DNA from: Raoultibacter phocaeensis
GTDB lineage: Bacteria > Actinomycetota > Coriobacteriia > Coriobacteriales > Eggerthellaceae
Assembly: GCF_901411515.1 (NCBI RefSeq)
Contig: NZ_CABDUX010000002.1
Coordinates: 1,488,001 to 1,552,000, forward strand
DNA: 64,000 nucleotides
Direction: 5' to 3'
Each line of letters begins with the position of its first letter. Positions within the stretch are counted from its first letter, which is position 1. The notes below the pieces were generated by a model, which worked only from the letters and a program-made list of their open reading frames with translations, searched no databases and was not told where the DNA came from. Shown here in pieces: positions 35,218-44,550 of the stretch. Position numbers and translations under genes: made by a program.

Positions 35218-37731
35218 CTATTTCTTCTTCGCAGCAGGCTTCTTCGCACCCTTTTTCGCCGACGTGCTCCGGGCGGCGGGTTTGGCGCCCTTCTTCGCGC
35301 CCTTCGCTTCGTCTTTCTCCTTGCCCGGGCAATCGAAGTTCGGGCAGAGCTTCCAGGGTCCGCGGTTCGTGGTGACGATGACCATCGGAGCTCCGCAATG
35401 CTCGCACACCTCGTCGGTGGCGGTAAGCTTGCCGTACTGCGGCAACGGATACCCCGTGCCGCATTCCTCGTGGTTCTCGCAGCGGATGAAGCGCTTGAGC
35501 GTGCGCGGGTTCTTCTGCGCGATGAGCTTTGCGGTCTTGCCCGCAGCCTTGCACGTGGGGCACTCGCCCACCTCGATGTCGGGTTCCTGGTTCGTCTCGC
35601 ATGCGGGATCGATGCAGAGCGTTCTCGGTTTCGAACGGAACGCCGTCACCTTGATCTGGGGCATGCCGCAGGTCGGACACGGCTCCTCGGTCGATTCGAC
35701 CTTGCCTTTGGGTACGGGATAGGTCACATCGCAGTCGGGCCATCCCGAACAGCCGATGAACATCGAACGCGTCTTCTGCGACGCGCGCAGCTGCAAATCC
35801 TTGCCGCATTTCGGACATTTCCCGATGTAGGCGTCGGCGGCCACCGCGTCGGCGAGCGCCTCTTTCACCTCTTCGGAATGCGGGATGAGTTCGCCGAGCT
35901 GCTCGGAGAGGAGGTTGCGCGAGTTGGTGACGACCACATCCTTCGAGGTCGAGCCGGCCGCTATGTTGTCCATCTCGCTTTCGAGTTCGGCTGTCATGTC
36001 GGGGTGCGTGATATGCGGCGCGAACTTGTCGAGCGCATCGCATACGGCCATACCGAGCTGTGAGGGCTCGATCGGGTCGTTCATGATGTACTTCACGGCA
36101 TACAAACGCTCGATGATGGAGTGGCGCGTCGATTTGGTACCGAGGCCCAAGCGCTCCATCTCCTGGATGAGCTTGCCCTGGCTGTAGCGGGCGGGCGGCT
36201 CGGTCTGCTTTTTGGTGCACGTCGCGCCGCCGAACGCAATCTCTTGACCCTCGGAGAGCACGGGCAGCTGCTCGTCTTTCTTGAGACCGTACGGGTAGAT
36301 TGCGCGGAAACCCTGTTTCACGAGCACATCGCCGCGACCGACGAACGTCTCGCCCCCAACCGAAAGCCCCACCTTCGTACCCTCGACGACAGCCGCCTCG
36401 GAGAGCGTCGCCAGAAAGCGGCGGGCGATGAGGTTGTAGAGCTTGTACTCGGCCGCGGGTAGATCGTCGGGCGTCACCGATGCGGTCGGATAGATGGGCG
36501 GATGGTCGGTCGTTTCCTTCTTGCCGCGCGTGGCGGTGAGCTTCGGTTTCGCCAGAAGCTCCTTGCAGTACGGTGCGTAAGCGGGATTGCCCATGAGATT
36601 CTGCACCGTCTCGGCCAAATCGAGCGAGGCGGGATACACCGTGTTGTCGACGCGGGGATACGAGATGTAGCCGTCCATGTACAGACTCTCGGCGATGCGC
36701 ATCGTGCGCGCCGGTGAAAGGCCCTCGGCGGATGCGGCGGCCATGAGCGAAGTGGTGTTGAAGGGGGCAGGAGGTGCAACCGTGCGCTTTTTCTTCTCGA
36801 CCGAAGCAACGGTAGCGGAGGTCTTGCCCTCGATATGGGCCATGACGGCCTGCGCCTCGGATTCCACTTTGAAGCGTGCCGTCTCGTGCGGGGCTTCGAA
36901 CGCGTCGTCTCCCTCGCCGAACATGCCCTTGATGACCCAGTAGTCCTCAGGCGTGAACGCAAGGCGCTCGCGTTCACGCGCGACGATGAGCGCGAGCGTG
37001 GGCGTTTGCACGCGGCCCGACGAGCGCACGTTGCCGTAGCCTGCGAATTTCACGAGCGTGAGATAGCGCGTAAGCACCGCACCCCAGATGAGGTCGATGT
37101 CTTGGCGCGAGGCGCCCGCTGAGGCAAGATCGGTATCGAGCTCGACGAGATTGTCGAAGGCGTGCGTGATCTCCTCTTTCGTAAACGCCGAATAGCGGGC
37201 CCGCGAAACGGGCGCGGTCGGGTTGACCTCCTGGATGCAGGAAAGCGCATCCGAGCCGATGAGCTCGCCCTCGCGGTCGAAGTCGGTAGCGATCACGATG
37301 GAGTCGGCCTTCTTCGCAAGCGTCTTCAGAGAGCGGATGATCTCCTTCTCCTTCGGAAGCTTCTCGATGGGCGCGTACACGAGATACGGCAACGCGTCCA
37401 TCTTCCATGCCTTAAGCTCAACGCCATCGGGAGTGAAGGGCTTCTTTTTCTTGAAAGGGGGCTTGGGCAGCGTTGCGGGCAGCGTAGCGGGCAGAACTTC
37501 GCCCTCTTCCGTGACACCCTGCCAGCCCTTCGATTTCTTGTATACGAGCGATGGCGCGAAGTCGGGCTCGAGGATGTGGCCGCGCAGGCCTATCGTCACC
37601 CATTCCTCGCCATCGATGTCAAACCGGTATACCGGCGTCGAATACACCTTATCGGCTTTAGGTTTTGTCGCGCCGAGCAAATCGGCGATCTTCTGAGCCG
37701 CGTCGTTCTTCTCGGTTACCACCAGTTTCAC
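35218..37731 (-). CDS. topA: DNA topoisomerase I, archaeal-like type IA with zinc-ribbon tail
   Basis: 837 residues. TOPRIM domain with VTEKND and IATDFDREGE (149-156); catalytic Tyr about 358 in GYISYPRVDNTVYP, the motif of archaeal TopA rather than the bacterial Y-M-R-T-D-S. RVQTPTLALIV and GTKSTRHSIIERL are further core motifs. The C-terminal 240 residues carry repeated CxxC zinc ribbons (CPKCG..CSGWPDC, CPTCG..C, CPTC..C, CEHCG..CPNFDC) and end in a Lys/Ala-rich tail. Relaxes negative supercoils. Whether this is the only topA of the organism cannot be seen. Nothing T-rich follows; a GC-rich hairpin (35078-35111) lies downstream. Confidence 0.93.
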   Translation of the reverse strand: MKLVVTEKNDAAQKIADLLGATKPKADKVYSTPVYRFDIDGEEWVTIGLRGHILEPDFAPSLVYKKSKGWQGVTEEGEVLPATLPATLPKPPFKKKKPFTPDGVELKAWKMDALPYLVYAPIEKLPKEKEIIRSLKTLAKKADSIVIATDFDREGELIGSDALSCIQEVNPTAPVSRARYSAFTKEEITHAFDNLVELDTDLASAGASRQDIDLIWGAVLTRYLTLVKFAGYGNVRSSGRVQTPTLALIVARERERLAFTPEDYWVIKGMFGEGDDAFEAPHETARFKVESEAQAVMAHIEGKTSATVASVEKKKRTVAPPAPFNTTSLMAAASAEGLSPARTMRIAESLYMDGYISYPRVDNTVYPASLDLAETVQNLMGNPAYAPYCKELLAKPKLTATRGKKETTDHPPIYPTASVTPDDLPAAEYKLYNLIARRFLATLSEAAVVEGTKVGLSVGGETFVGRGDVLVKQGFRAIYPYGLKKDEQLPVLSEGQEIAFGGATCTKKQTEPPARYSQGKLIQEMERLGLGTKSTRHSIIERLYAVKYIMNDPIEPSQLGMAVCDALDKFAPHITHPDMTAELESEMDNIAAGSTSKDVVVTNSRNLLSEQLGELIPHSEEVKEALADAVAADAYIGKCPKCGKDLQLRASQKTRSMFIGCSGWPDCDVTYPVPKGKVESTEEPCPTCGMPQIKVTAFRSKPRTLCIDPACETNQEPDIEVGECPTCKAAGKTAKLIAQKNPRTLKRFIRCENHEECGTGYPLPQYGKLTATDEVCEHCGAPMVIVTTNRGPWKLCPNFDCPGKEKDEAKGAKKGAKPAARSTSAKKGAKKPAAKKK

Positions 37732-38164
37732 GCGGTTCCTCCTGTTCTTGCTGCCAGATACCGTCCGGCGCTTTCGTCCACACGATGCCCCATTCGTTTA
37801 TTTACGTGTGCGGGGATGGTGCTCGCTTCACTCCGTTACGCCGATTCAGTCGATTCGTTCGGCGAAAGACGGCAGCGGAGCCAAAACAGTTTGTTAGCAT
37901 ACACGATTTTCGCACCATGCAACAGATTTGTTTTTTGTCGATCAGTTTTGGTTAATCCGTAGAGATGTTGTCCGCACCCGTTGAAGATACGGCGCACATT
38001 CTATGAATCGCCGCGTTATGGATTACTCTACGGTTACGGGAAGCCGTCGACCTGCCCGATACACGCACCGTAAACGCACCCTGTATACCAGCAGCATCGA
38101 CGACGCACACATGAACCAGCGGCGGCACCCGTCACGAACCGCAACGAACCGAAAGGAGCGCAGT
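37732..38164. other. Divergent region between topA and a secreted-protein gene
   Basis: 433 bases, AT-richer near 37880-37960. Minus-strand TTGCAT followed 15 bases later by TATGCT (around 37900-37920) may be the topA promoter, but the spacing is short. In-frame codons upstream of 38165 have no binding site. No RNA or ORF recognised. Confidence 0.3.
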
Positions 38165-38653
38165 ATGAAGAAAGTCATCGTGGCTTTTACCGGTCTCATT
38201 GCACTCCTCATTGCAGGCATCCTCGTCATCATGTTCGTACCCACCATCGCCTCGTCGGATGAAAACGACCCCATAGCCGGTCTCAGAGCGGCCAGCATGA
38301 ACGCGCTCATAGACGTGAGCGGCCTTAAGAGCAAGGCGGCGAGCGCGCTCCATGACAACCTCGATACGATATCCGCAGCCACCGGCTTGAGCGAAGCCGA
38401 TTGCGCCCAGATCGTCTACAGCCTCGACGTGCAGAATTGGGAAGCCGCCGTACTGCCGAATTCAGCCGAAGAGCTCGGCTCGATCTCGGGCAGCTACGCG
38501 GGCCTCGATGGAACGCTCACCTACTACGATGACCCCGAATACATCACCGTGAACGCCTACGGGCAAAACGTGACTATGAAGATTCCCGAATCGGCTCAGG
38601 CGTATCTCCCCTATCTGCAACTCGCCGAGCAGTACCTCGACCAAGCGGCATAG
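38165..38653 (+). CDS. Exported or membrane-anchored protein of unknown function
   Basis: 162 residues from the ATG at 38165, chosen for AAAGGAG six bases upstream; the open frame begins at 38003. One hydrophobic segment (about 5-25, MKKVIVAFTGLIALLIAGI) then an extracytoplasmic domain of about 135 residues with a helix-rich first half (LRAASMNALIDVSGLKSKAA) and a beta-rich second half (GTLTYYDDPEYITVNAYG). No cysteines that would suggest a lipobox. Family not recognised; looks like one of the small uncharacterised secreted proteins of Coriobacteriia. Confidence 0.7.
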   Translation: MKKVIVAFTGLIALLIAGILVIMFVPTIASSDENDPIAGLRAASMNALIDVSGLKSKAASALHDNLDTISAATGLSEADCAQIVYSLDVQNWEAAVLPNSAEELGSISGSYAGLDGTLTYYDDPEYITVNAYGQNVTMKIPESAQAYLPYLQLAEQYLDQAA

Positions 38654-39202
38654 GACGCGCCGCGCACTCGACGCTGCGGTCGGAGCCACAACGAGGGCTC
38701 CCTGGAAAGGCCCGCCGGATCGACGGAATCGGCGAGTCGGCTCAGCTGTTTTTGATCGACGGACCACGACCGTTCACCGCGCGCGGACGATAACGCTTTG
38801 AACCGATTACCATCCACGACTCAGCATGCTCGGCATAGCTTGGTATGGTATGGCGAAAATCATGCCATATGGCATGATCCGCGAAGGGGAATAATATCCT
38901 CAAAAAGGGAGCATACTGCTCTGATCAGGCACGACGCGGAGGGCGCTTTCATTCGTTGAAGCGGAGCGGAGATAGCGCGTCAGCAATCGTGCCATGTGGC
39001 TCGATTGCTGACGCGCCTCGAAAACACGGTAGGCAACCTGGTCAGGCACACGTTGCGGGGCTTCCTCATGCTCCGCAATGCAACAACGAGCATGTTTGAC
39101 CCGACTCGATTCAGGTAACAGCGATGATACGCGTAGGTTCGCCATATCCGGAAAAGATCAACCGATGCGACTCCCACAAACCTGGCCGCACCGCGCTCAG
39201 CC
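38654..39202 (+). other. 549-bp gap with palindrome and hairpins, possible ncRNA
   Basis: No convincing gene. Contains a perfect 20-bp palindrome (38859-38878, core GCCATATGGC), a perfect 15-bp inverted repeat (38975-38989 / 39002-39016) and an 11-bp stem (39051-39061 / 39070-39080) whose two imperfect pairs are G-U on the plus strand and C-A on the minus strand. TCAGGCAC occurs at 38925 and 39042. A plus-strand structured RNA of roughly 38900-39090 is one explanation, a decayed mobile element another. Confidence 0.4.
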
Positions 39203-39856
39203 CTAGCTTTCCCTTCCCTTCTTCAGCTTGCGCTGATAGGCGCGTACGATCTGGGAGAGGGTGAAACACACGATGAAGTACAGCACGGCCATAATGCCGA
39301 AGATCATGAAAATCTGCTCGGTCGAGTTGTAGCTGTTCATGAGGATCATGCCGCGGCCCATGAGCTCTTGAAGCGCCATAGCGCCCCAGAGGAAGCTCGT
39401 ATCCTTGATCGTGGTCACGAATTGCGAAAGCAACGCAGGTATCATGTTGCGCAACGCTTGCGGCAAGATGATGAGCACGTAGGTCTGCACGAGCGAGAAA
39501 CCCTGGCTCTTGGCCGCCTCGTACTGGCCGAACGGTACGCTCGCCAACCCGCCGCGCACGATTTCGGCAACGCTCGCACTTGTGAACAGCGTAAACGCGA
39601 GTACGGCGGCACCCATCGGCGGCAGTTGCGCCACGAAGAACGTGAACATGATCCACAGAAGCAGCGGCGTGTTCTTGAAAATCTCGATGTACACCGTTGC
39701 AATGGCGGAAAGCACGCGGCTGTTCGACGTGCGCATGATCGAGATGATCGTTCCGAGCACGATTGAGCATAGAATCGCGATGGCGGAGATGAAGAGCGTC
39801 ATGCCGAGACCTTGCAGCAAGAACCGCATGTTCACCCAAGTGAAGAGTTCTGCCAT
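39203..39856 (-). CDS. Polar amino-acid ABC transporter permease
   Basis: 217 residues with about five membrane helices and the cytoplasmic EAA loop ARGG-type (QYEAAKSQGFSLVQTYVLIILPQALRNMIP), which docks on the ATPase. Belongs to the His/Glu/Gln/Arg/opine permease subfamily. Last gene of a four-gene operon (ATPase 42236, binding protein 41453, first permease 39859), 2 bases after the preceding stop. The two permeases form the heterodimeric channel. The substrate is a polar amino acid or related compound; not further defined. Confidence 0.92.
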   Translation of the reverse strand: MAELFTWVNMRFLLQGLGMTLFISAIAILCSIVLGTIISIMRTSNSRVLSAIATVYIEIFKNTPLLLWIMFTFFVAQLPPMGAAVLAFTLFTSASVAEIVRGGLASVPFGQYEAAKSQGFSLVQTYVLIILPQALRNMIPALLSQFVTTIKDTSFLWGAMALQELMGRGMILMNSYNSTEQIFMIFGIMAVLYFIVCFTLSQIVRAYQRKLKKGRES

Positions 39857-39858
39857 GG

Positions 39859-41460
39859 CTACTTCGCCTCCCTTCCGTCATCGGATGTGCGCGTATGAGG
39901 ATCGCGCCCGTCGAACGCGTCTTGCGGATCGGTTCCGGACTCGTCGATCGGCTCGGTGTCGCGGGCGTTCTCGCCATCCGCGCTTTCAAGCTCGGGGTTC
40001 GGGTGTGCGTCCTTGGCGCCGCCGCCCTCGCCCGCCGCCTGGCCGCCGAGGCTCTGGTGGAGCTTCTCGAGCGCCTCGATCTGATCGGATAGAAACTCGT
40101 TGTCGTCGAACGACTCGACGGAAAGCGCTGCCTCTTCGGCAGCCTTCGCACGTTTTACCTGCTCGTCAGTGATCTTCGGGATGGAACCAGTATCCTTCAC
40201 CGTTGCGGCGGCTTGCTTCACGGCCTCCTTCGCCTCGGATACCACCTGCACCGTCTCCTGCTTTACGGCTTCAGCATGCTCGGCGGCGCGCATGGCGGCC
40301 TTACGGTTCGCCTCGGCACGCTCGACCGACAGGGCGCCTTCAGCCATGCGGTCGGCAAGCGCATCGGCTACTTCGGGGTTCTCCGCCGCCTCTTGGACGA
40401 TCTTCTTCGCAAGAAGCCTTCTCTTTGCACCGGTGCGGCCCGCTTTGGTGTAGGTTCTGCGCCTCACGCACGCCTCATCGCCATCGCACTCGTCTTCGAT
40501 CTGCTGCTGGATTTCGCGACCGATCTCGTCGGCGATCTCTGCGGCGCGGCGGCCGGTGATCGGATAGGCTTGGCGGATCGAATCGGGGTCGTTCGGATCG
40601 ACGATTACATGGAGCGGATGGCGCGGCGAGGGAGCAACGACAGCGGGCGCGATATCCACGGTCTCGTGCATCGTCTGGACGCCGGCAGCCAAACTGTCAG
40701 CTGCCGCCTGTCCCGTGATGTCATGCGAGCCAGGCGTAACCTCGGTCGGATCGGCGGCCAAGTGCTCGGTCGCGTCGCCCGTGGTCACATGCTTGTGCGA
40801 GCGGGTGCGGTGCTCAAGGTAGAGCGCAAGGCGCGACAGGGGGAAACAGATGATGAAGTACAGCACCGCTGCGATCAGATACACCGGCCCATAGTAGCTC
40901 GTGGAGCCTGCGAACGAGTTCGAGAAGTACATGATCTCGCCGCCCACGAAGAATGCGAGGATCGATGTATTCTTTACAAGGTTCGCTGCCTGCACCGCCA
41001 AAGGCGGCATGATGATGCGCATGGCCTGCGGCAAAATGATGACGAACATGGCCTGCCAGTACGAGAATCCCTGGCTTTTCGCCGCCTCGAACTGGCCGCG
41101 GTGGATCGAGCCGATGCCGCTTCGCACAACCTCGGATATGTAGCCGCCATGGTAGATGCCGATGGCGAATATGCCGATGTAGAGCGTCTCCATGCTGATA
41201 CCGATGAGCGGCAAAAGCGCATAGAACACGAATGCCTGCAACAGCAAGGGAACGTTCTGCACCACTTCGACGTACACGCGCGTGATCGCGCGCAAAACGG
41301 CGAACCGCGATACCGAAAGCACGCCGAACACGATGCCGAGCACAAGCGCCAAGATGAGCGCGAAGAACGACACGAGCACCGTCGTACCGAAGGCTGAGAG
41401 GATTTCGGGCCAGCGCGCAAACAGCGCTTCCCACTTGAACCACGCGAACGCATCAAGCAT
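39859..41460 (-). CDS. Polar amino-acid ABC permease with about 310-residue cytoplasmic extension
   Basis: 533 residues from the ATG at 41460 (overlaps the binding-protein stop by 8 bases). Residues 1-215 are an ordinary His/Glu/Gln permease: five helices and the EAA loop GQFEAAKSQGFSYWQAMFVIILPQAMRI. After LYLEHRTRSHKH the chain continues with a hydrophilic region: a Pro/Ala linker, then helical Ala/Glu/Lys/Arg-rich segments that look like coiled coil (around 330-460: EIADEIGREIQQQIEDE, VEAREA-like repeats of A, E and K), ending in an acidic disordered tail. Such an extension is not part of the family and has no recognised domain. It could tether or regulate the transporter. Confidence 0.87.
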   Translation of the reverse strand: MLDAFAWFKWEALFARWPEILSAFGTTVLVSFFALILALVLGIVFGVLSVSRFAVLRAITRVYVEVVQNVPLLLQAFVFYALLPLIGISMETLYIGIFAIGIYHGGYISEVVRSGIGSIHRGQFEAAKSQGFSYWQAMFVIILPQAMRIIMPPLAVQAANLVKNTSILAFFVGGEIMYFSNSFAGSTSYYGPVYLIAAVLYFIICFPLSRLALYLEHRTRSHKHVTTGDATEHLAADPTEVTPGSHDITGQAAADSLAAGVQTMHETVDIAPAVVAPSPRHPLHVIVDPNDPDSIRQAYPITGRRAAEIADEIGREIQQQIEDECDGDEACVRRRTYTKAGRTGAKRRLLAKKIVQEAAENPEVADALADRMAEGALSVERAEANRKAAMRAAEHAEAVKQETVQVVSEAKEAVKQAAATVKDTGSIPKITDEQVKRAKAAEEAALSVESFDDNEFLSDQIEALEKLHQSLGGQAAGEGGGAKDAHPNPELESADGENARDTEPIDESGTDPQDAFDGRDPHTRTSDDGREAK

Positions 41461-42226
41461 CTTCGAGCCCCCATTTCTCTTCGAGGGAGGCAAGCGTGCC
41501 GTCGTCCATCATGTCAGTGAGCGCGTCGTCGATCTGCGAGGCGAGCTCGGTATTGGTCTTCTTGGTGGCGATGCCGTACTCCTGGGGCGCGAACTGCGCA
41601 TCGAGCAGCATCGTCGAATCGTCGAGATACCCCATAAGGATCGAGCGGTCGACCGAGAACGCGTCGACGCGCCCGGTCACGAGCGCGATCTTGATTTCGG
41701 GATAGGTGGCGTACTCGGCGAACTCCATGTGGATGCCGATCTCGTCGCCCGCTTGCGTGAGCTTGTCGCGCGTCGTCGCGCTCGAGGCGACACCGACCGT
41801 CTTGCCGTTTAAGTCGGCGAGCTCGCGTATGCCCGCATCCTTTTTCACGAGTACCCCGATGTGGTCGGTGAAGTAGGGCTGCGAGAAGTTGTAGCTTTTC
41901 TTGCGCGCTTCGGTGATGGTGAAGGTGGCGAGTGTCGCATCGAGCGTGCCGTTGTCGAGCATGATGCCGCGCGTGGTCACGTTCACGCCGGTGACCTCGA
42001 GTTTGTCGGGGCTGCCCTTGATGCGCGCGGCAAGCTCGCGGGCGATGTCCACTTCGAAGCCCTCGATGTTGCCCGATTCGGGATTCTGGAACCCGAAACC
42101 CGGCACATCGATCTTCGTCCCGACGCGCAGCACGTCGCCGCTTGCGCATCCAGCCAACCCGCCGCCTATCGCAAGGCTGCCGGCCGCAAGGGCCGCAGTG
42201 CGTATGAAATCTCTTCTCGTCAGCAT
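41453..42226 (-). CDS. Family 3 solute-binding protein, Tat-exported lipoprotein
   Basis: 257 residues. The N-terminus TRRDFIRTAALAAGS is a twin-arginine signal and is followed by the lipobox LAGC, so the folded protein is exported by Tat and lipid-anchored. The rest is a compact two-lobed binding protein (GFGFQNPESGNIEGFEVDIARELAARI, ATFTITEARKKSYNFSQPYF, VGVASSATTRDKL). It delivers a polar amino acid to the two permeases encoded directly downstream; the ATPase gene is 9 bases upstream. Confidence 0.92.
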   Translation of the reverse strand: MLTRRDFIRTAALAAGSLAIGGGLAGCASGDVLRVGTKIDVPGFGFQNPESGNIEGFEVDIARELAARIKGSPDKLEVTGVNVTTRGIMLDNGTLDATLATFTITEARKKSYNFSQPYFTDHIGVLVKKDAGIRELADLNGKTVGVASSATTRDKLTQAGDEIGIHMEFAEYATYPEIKIALVTGRVDAFSVDRSILMGYLDDSTMLLDAQFAPQEYGIATKKTNTELASQIDDALTDMMDDGTLASLEEKWGLEDA

Positions 42227-42235
42227 GGCAGCCGC

Positions 42236-42958
42236 CTAGAGTATCTTCGAGAGGAAGCTCTGGATACGCGGGTTGCTCGTATCGTCGAATATATGAGAGG
42301 GCGTTCCCTGTTCGACCACCAGGCCGTTTTCCATGAACACGACTTTGTCGGCCGCCTCGCGGGCAAGGCCCATCTCGTGGGTGACCATCACGATGGTCAT
42401 GTTCGTTTCGGCAAGCGACTTGATGACGTCGAGTACTTCCTGGACCATCTCGGGATCGAGAGCGCTCGTGGGCTCGTCCAAGAGCATGATATTCGGATGC
42501 ATGTTGAGGGCGCGTGCGATGGCGACGCGCTGCTGCTGGCCGCCCGAGAGCTGATCGGGGTACTTGTCGATCTTGTCTGAAAGACCGACGCGCTCCAGAT
42601 AGGCCAGCCCCGTCTTCTCGGCCTCGGCCTTATCCACCTTGAGCACCTTCACCGGCGCGAGCGTGACGTTTTCGAGCACGGTCTTGTGCGGGTAGAGGTT
42701 GTAGCTCTGAAACACCATGGCCACTTCGCGAGCGAGCGCTCGCGAGGTAACCTTGCGATCGGACAAATTCATGCCGTCGACGACGATCTCGCCCGAATCG
42801 GGAATCTCGAGCGCGTTGATGCATCTGATGAGCACGCTTTTCCCCGAACCGGAAGGGCCGATGATAACGACTTTCTCACCCTCTTCAACCTCAAGCGAAA
42901 CGCCTTTGAGCGCTTCGACCTTTCCGAAGTTCTTCGTGATGTTGCGCACTGATATCAT
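42236..42958 (-). CDS. Polar amino-acid ABC transporter ATPase (GlnQ type)
   Basis: 240 residues from the ATG at 42958 (GGGAG upstream; the longer frame to 43009 is unsupported). Walker A GPSGSGKS, Q-loop MVFQSYNLYPH, signature LSGGQQQRVAIARAL, Walker B IMLLDEPTSALDPE, H-loop VTHEMG. Closest to GlnQ/HisP/ArtP-like ATPases. Leads the operon ATPase - binding protein - permease - permease. A minus-strand TACAAT at 43073-43078 could be its -10. Confidence 0.94.
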   Translation of the reverse strand: MISVRNITKNFGKVEALKGVSLEVEEGEKVVIIGPSGSGKSVLIRCINALEIPDSGEIVVDGMNLSDRKVTSRALAREVAMVFQSYNLYPHKTVLENVTLAPVKVLKVDKAEAEKTGLAYLERVGLSDKIDKYPDQLSGGQQQRVAIARALNMHPNIMLLDEPTSALDPEMVQEVLDVIKSLAETNMTIVMVTHEMGLAREAADKVVFMENGLVVEQGTPSHIFDDTSNPRIQSFLSKIL

Positions 42959-43279
42959 GACAGCTCCCAAACGTTCGTCCGACACGCTCCCGCGCACGTG
43001 AGACAGCAAACGCCTTAAAACCGCGCAACGGGAAGAGACCGTTTGCGTCCATCAGGCCAAACGGATGGCGCTATTGTACCGCTCCGCTTAATCCGCTCGG
43101 TAACGAGCGTATGACGGTTGCGTTGCCGTATCGGGACGGCCCAGATGAGAGGCAAGCGCGCAAAAACGGCCAACATAGTCCAAAATACGAGCATGCGTCT
43201 ATCTCTTTCGCAGAAGGCAAAGCCATGCTGTACGGCGCGGTAATGTTCGGATCAGAAATCTGATAGTTGGCTCATTGTC

Positions 43280-43308
43280 TTTACAACAGATCAAACTAGA
43301 TTTATAAT
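43280..43308 (+). promoter_or_regulatory. Strong promoter of the TcmP/radical-SAM island
   Basis: TTTACA (43280-43285) and a perfect TATAAT (43303-43308) are 17 bases apart in a clearly AT-rich segment, 31 bases before the tcmP start. It resembles promoters of low-GC Gram-positives rather than those of the neighbouring genes. The rest of the 381-base gap (42959-43339) shows nothing else. Confidence 0.75.
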
Positions 43309-43339
43309 GCTCATTATTTATTGATTTTAAGGAATGCCA

Positions 43340-44542
43340 ATGAAACAAGATCGGAAGTTCTTTGTCGAGAAAAAGAGCTGGTCGAAAACCAAGGATGACC
43401 TTCTTTCGGCTTACCTGGTACCCTATTTTGCAAAAATCAGCATGAGAGCTGAAAAGCTTATCTATTTTGACGGGTTTTCGGGTCCAGGCTTGTTTCACGA
43501 TGGATCTTCAGGATCGCCCCTTATCGCTCTAGGAATCTACGACAAGCACGTCAAGGAGCATAACCCTCGATACAATGATGCTGCATTCTTCTTTTCGGAA
43601 AAGAAAGCCGACTACAGAGCCAGCCTTGAAGAAGCGATTGGGACAAGGATGCATGCGGCAAGCGAAACGGCCGTTTTCGCTTCTTACGAAGAAAACTTAG
43701 CTGCAGTTGTAGATGCTGCGAGAACGACGTCTAAACACCTCTCGGCCTTTTTCTACATCGATCCTTTTGGAATAATCGACTTGGATTTCGGACACATTAA
43801 AACGATTCGAAACAATATCACATCATCGGAGATTCTTCTTAACTTTTGCTCGCCAGGCTTATTAAGAGAAATGTTTTGTGTGAAAAAAATAAACGGGATG
43901 GTTCCGAAAGACGTGGAATACGGAAACGAAATGCGTTTCGAAGGGAGCGACGAGCAGCGGACGCTCAGACTCGACAGGATACTTGGAGGTAACTGGTGGC
44001 TCGAGATGGCGCAGTCGCACAAGTCAGGAACAGATAATTATTGGGATCTCGAAAAGGCCATATCCGATCGATATCGACAAAATGCAGCGAATCTTTATAC
44101 GTACGTTATCAGCATGCCGATAACCATACCTGGAAGCAAAACGCTCAAATACCGTATGATGCATATGACGAACCATCCCGATGGATGCATTACCATGAAT
44201 GACAACATGATAGTCCGCAAAAGGCATCACAATCCCCAATCGAGCCTTTTCGATGAGGACATCGACGGCGAACTCTTAGGATCATCTCGCGACGATGAAA
44301 TACAGCAAACCGCAGAAAAGCTCGTCGCCACCATGCCGTTTGACCGAAAAATACAACTTGGTGTCATAATCGCAAAACTCATTTCTGCAACTGGAGTAAC
44401 ATACAGATCGTCAGAACTCGGAAAAAGATTTATAGCTCCATTCGAACATGACGGCGTAATCCAACGAGCTGATCCGCACGCCAATTCGTCCTCCTGGAGC
44501 AATAACCGCATCGAATTCATAAGAAGACGCATGGGGAGCTGA
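43340..44542 (+). CDS. tcmP: Three-Cys-motif partner protein TcmP
   Basis: 400 residues from the ATG at 43340, with AAGGA six bases upstream (another ATG at 43334 lies too close to it). Matches TcmP: KTKDDLLSAYLVPYF, YFDGFSGPGLFHDGSSGSPLIAL (40-62) and FFYIDPFGI (137-144). The DGFSGPG and IDPFG blocks are placed like motif I and the DPPY-like motif IV of SAM methyltransferases, which suggests a Rossmann methyltransferase-like fold; this is inference. Codon use and base composition are AT-richer than around it. The family is defined by its genetic partnership with a cysteine-cluster protein, here 8 bases downstream. Function unproven. Confidence 0.85.
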   Translation: MKQDRKFFVEKKSWSKTKDDLLSAYLVPYFAKISMRAEKLIYFDGFSGPGLFHDGSSGSPLIALGIYDKHVKEHNPRYNDAAFFFSEKKADYRASLEEAIGTRMHAASETAVFASYEENLAAVVDAARTTSKHLSAFFYIDPFGIIDLDFGHIKTIRNNITSSEILLNFCSPGLLREMFCVKKINGMVPKDVEYGNEMRFEGSDEQRTLRLDRILGGNWWLEMAQSHKSGTDNYWDLEKAISDRYRQNAANLYTYVISMPITIPGSKTLKYRMMHMTNHPDGCITMNDNMIVRKRHHNPQSSLFDEDIDGELLGSSRDDEIQQTAEKLVATMPFDRKIQLGVIIAKLISATGVTYRSSELGKRFIAPFEHDGVIQRADPHANSSSWSNNRIEFIRRRMGS

Positions 44543-44550
44543 ACGACACC

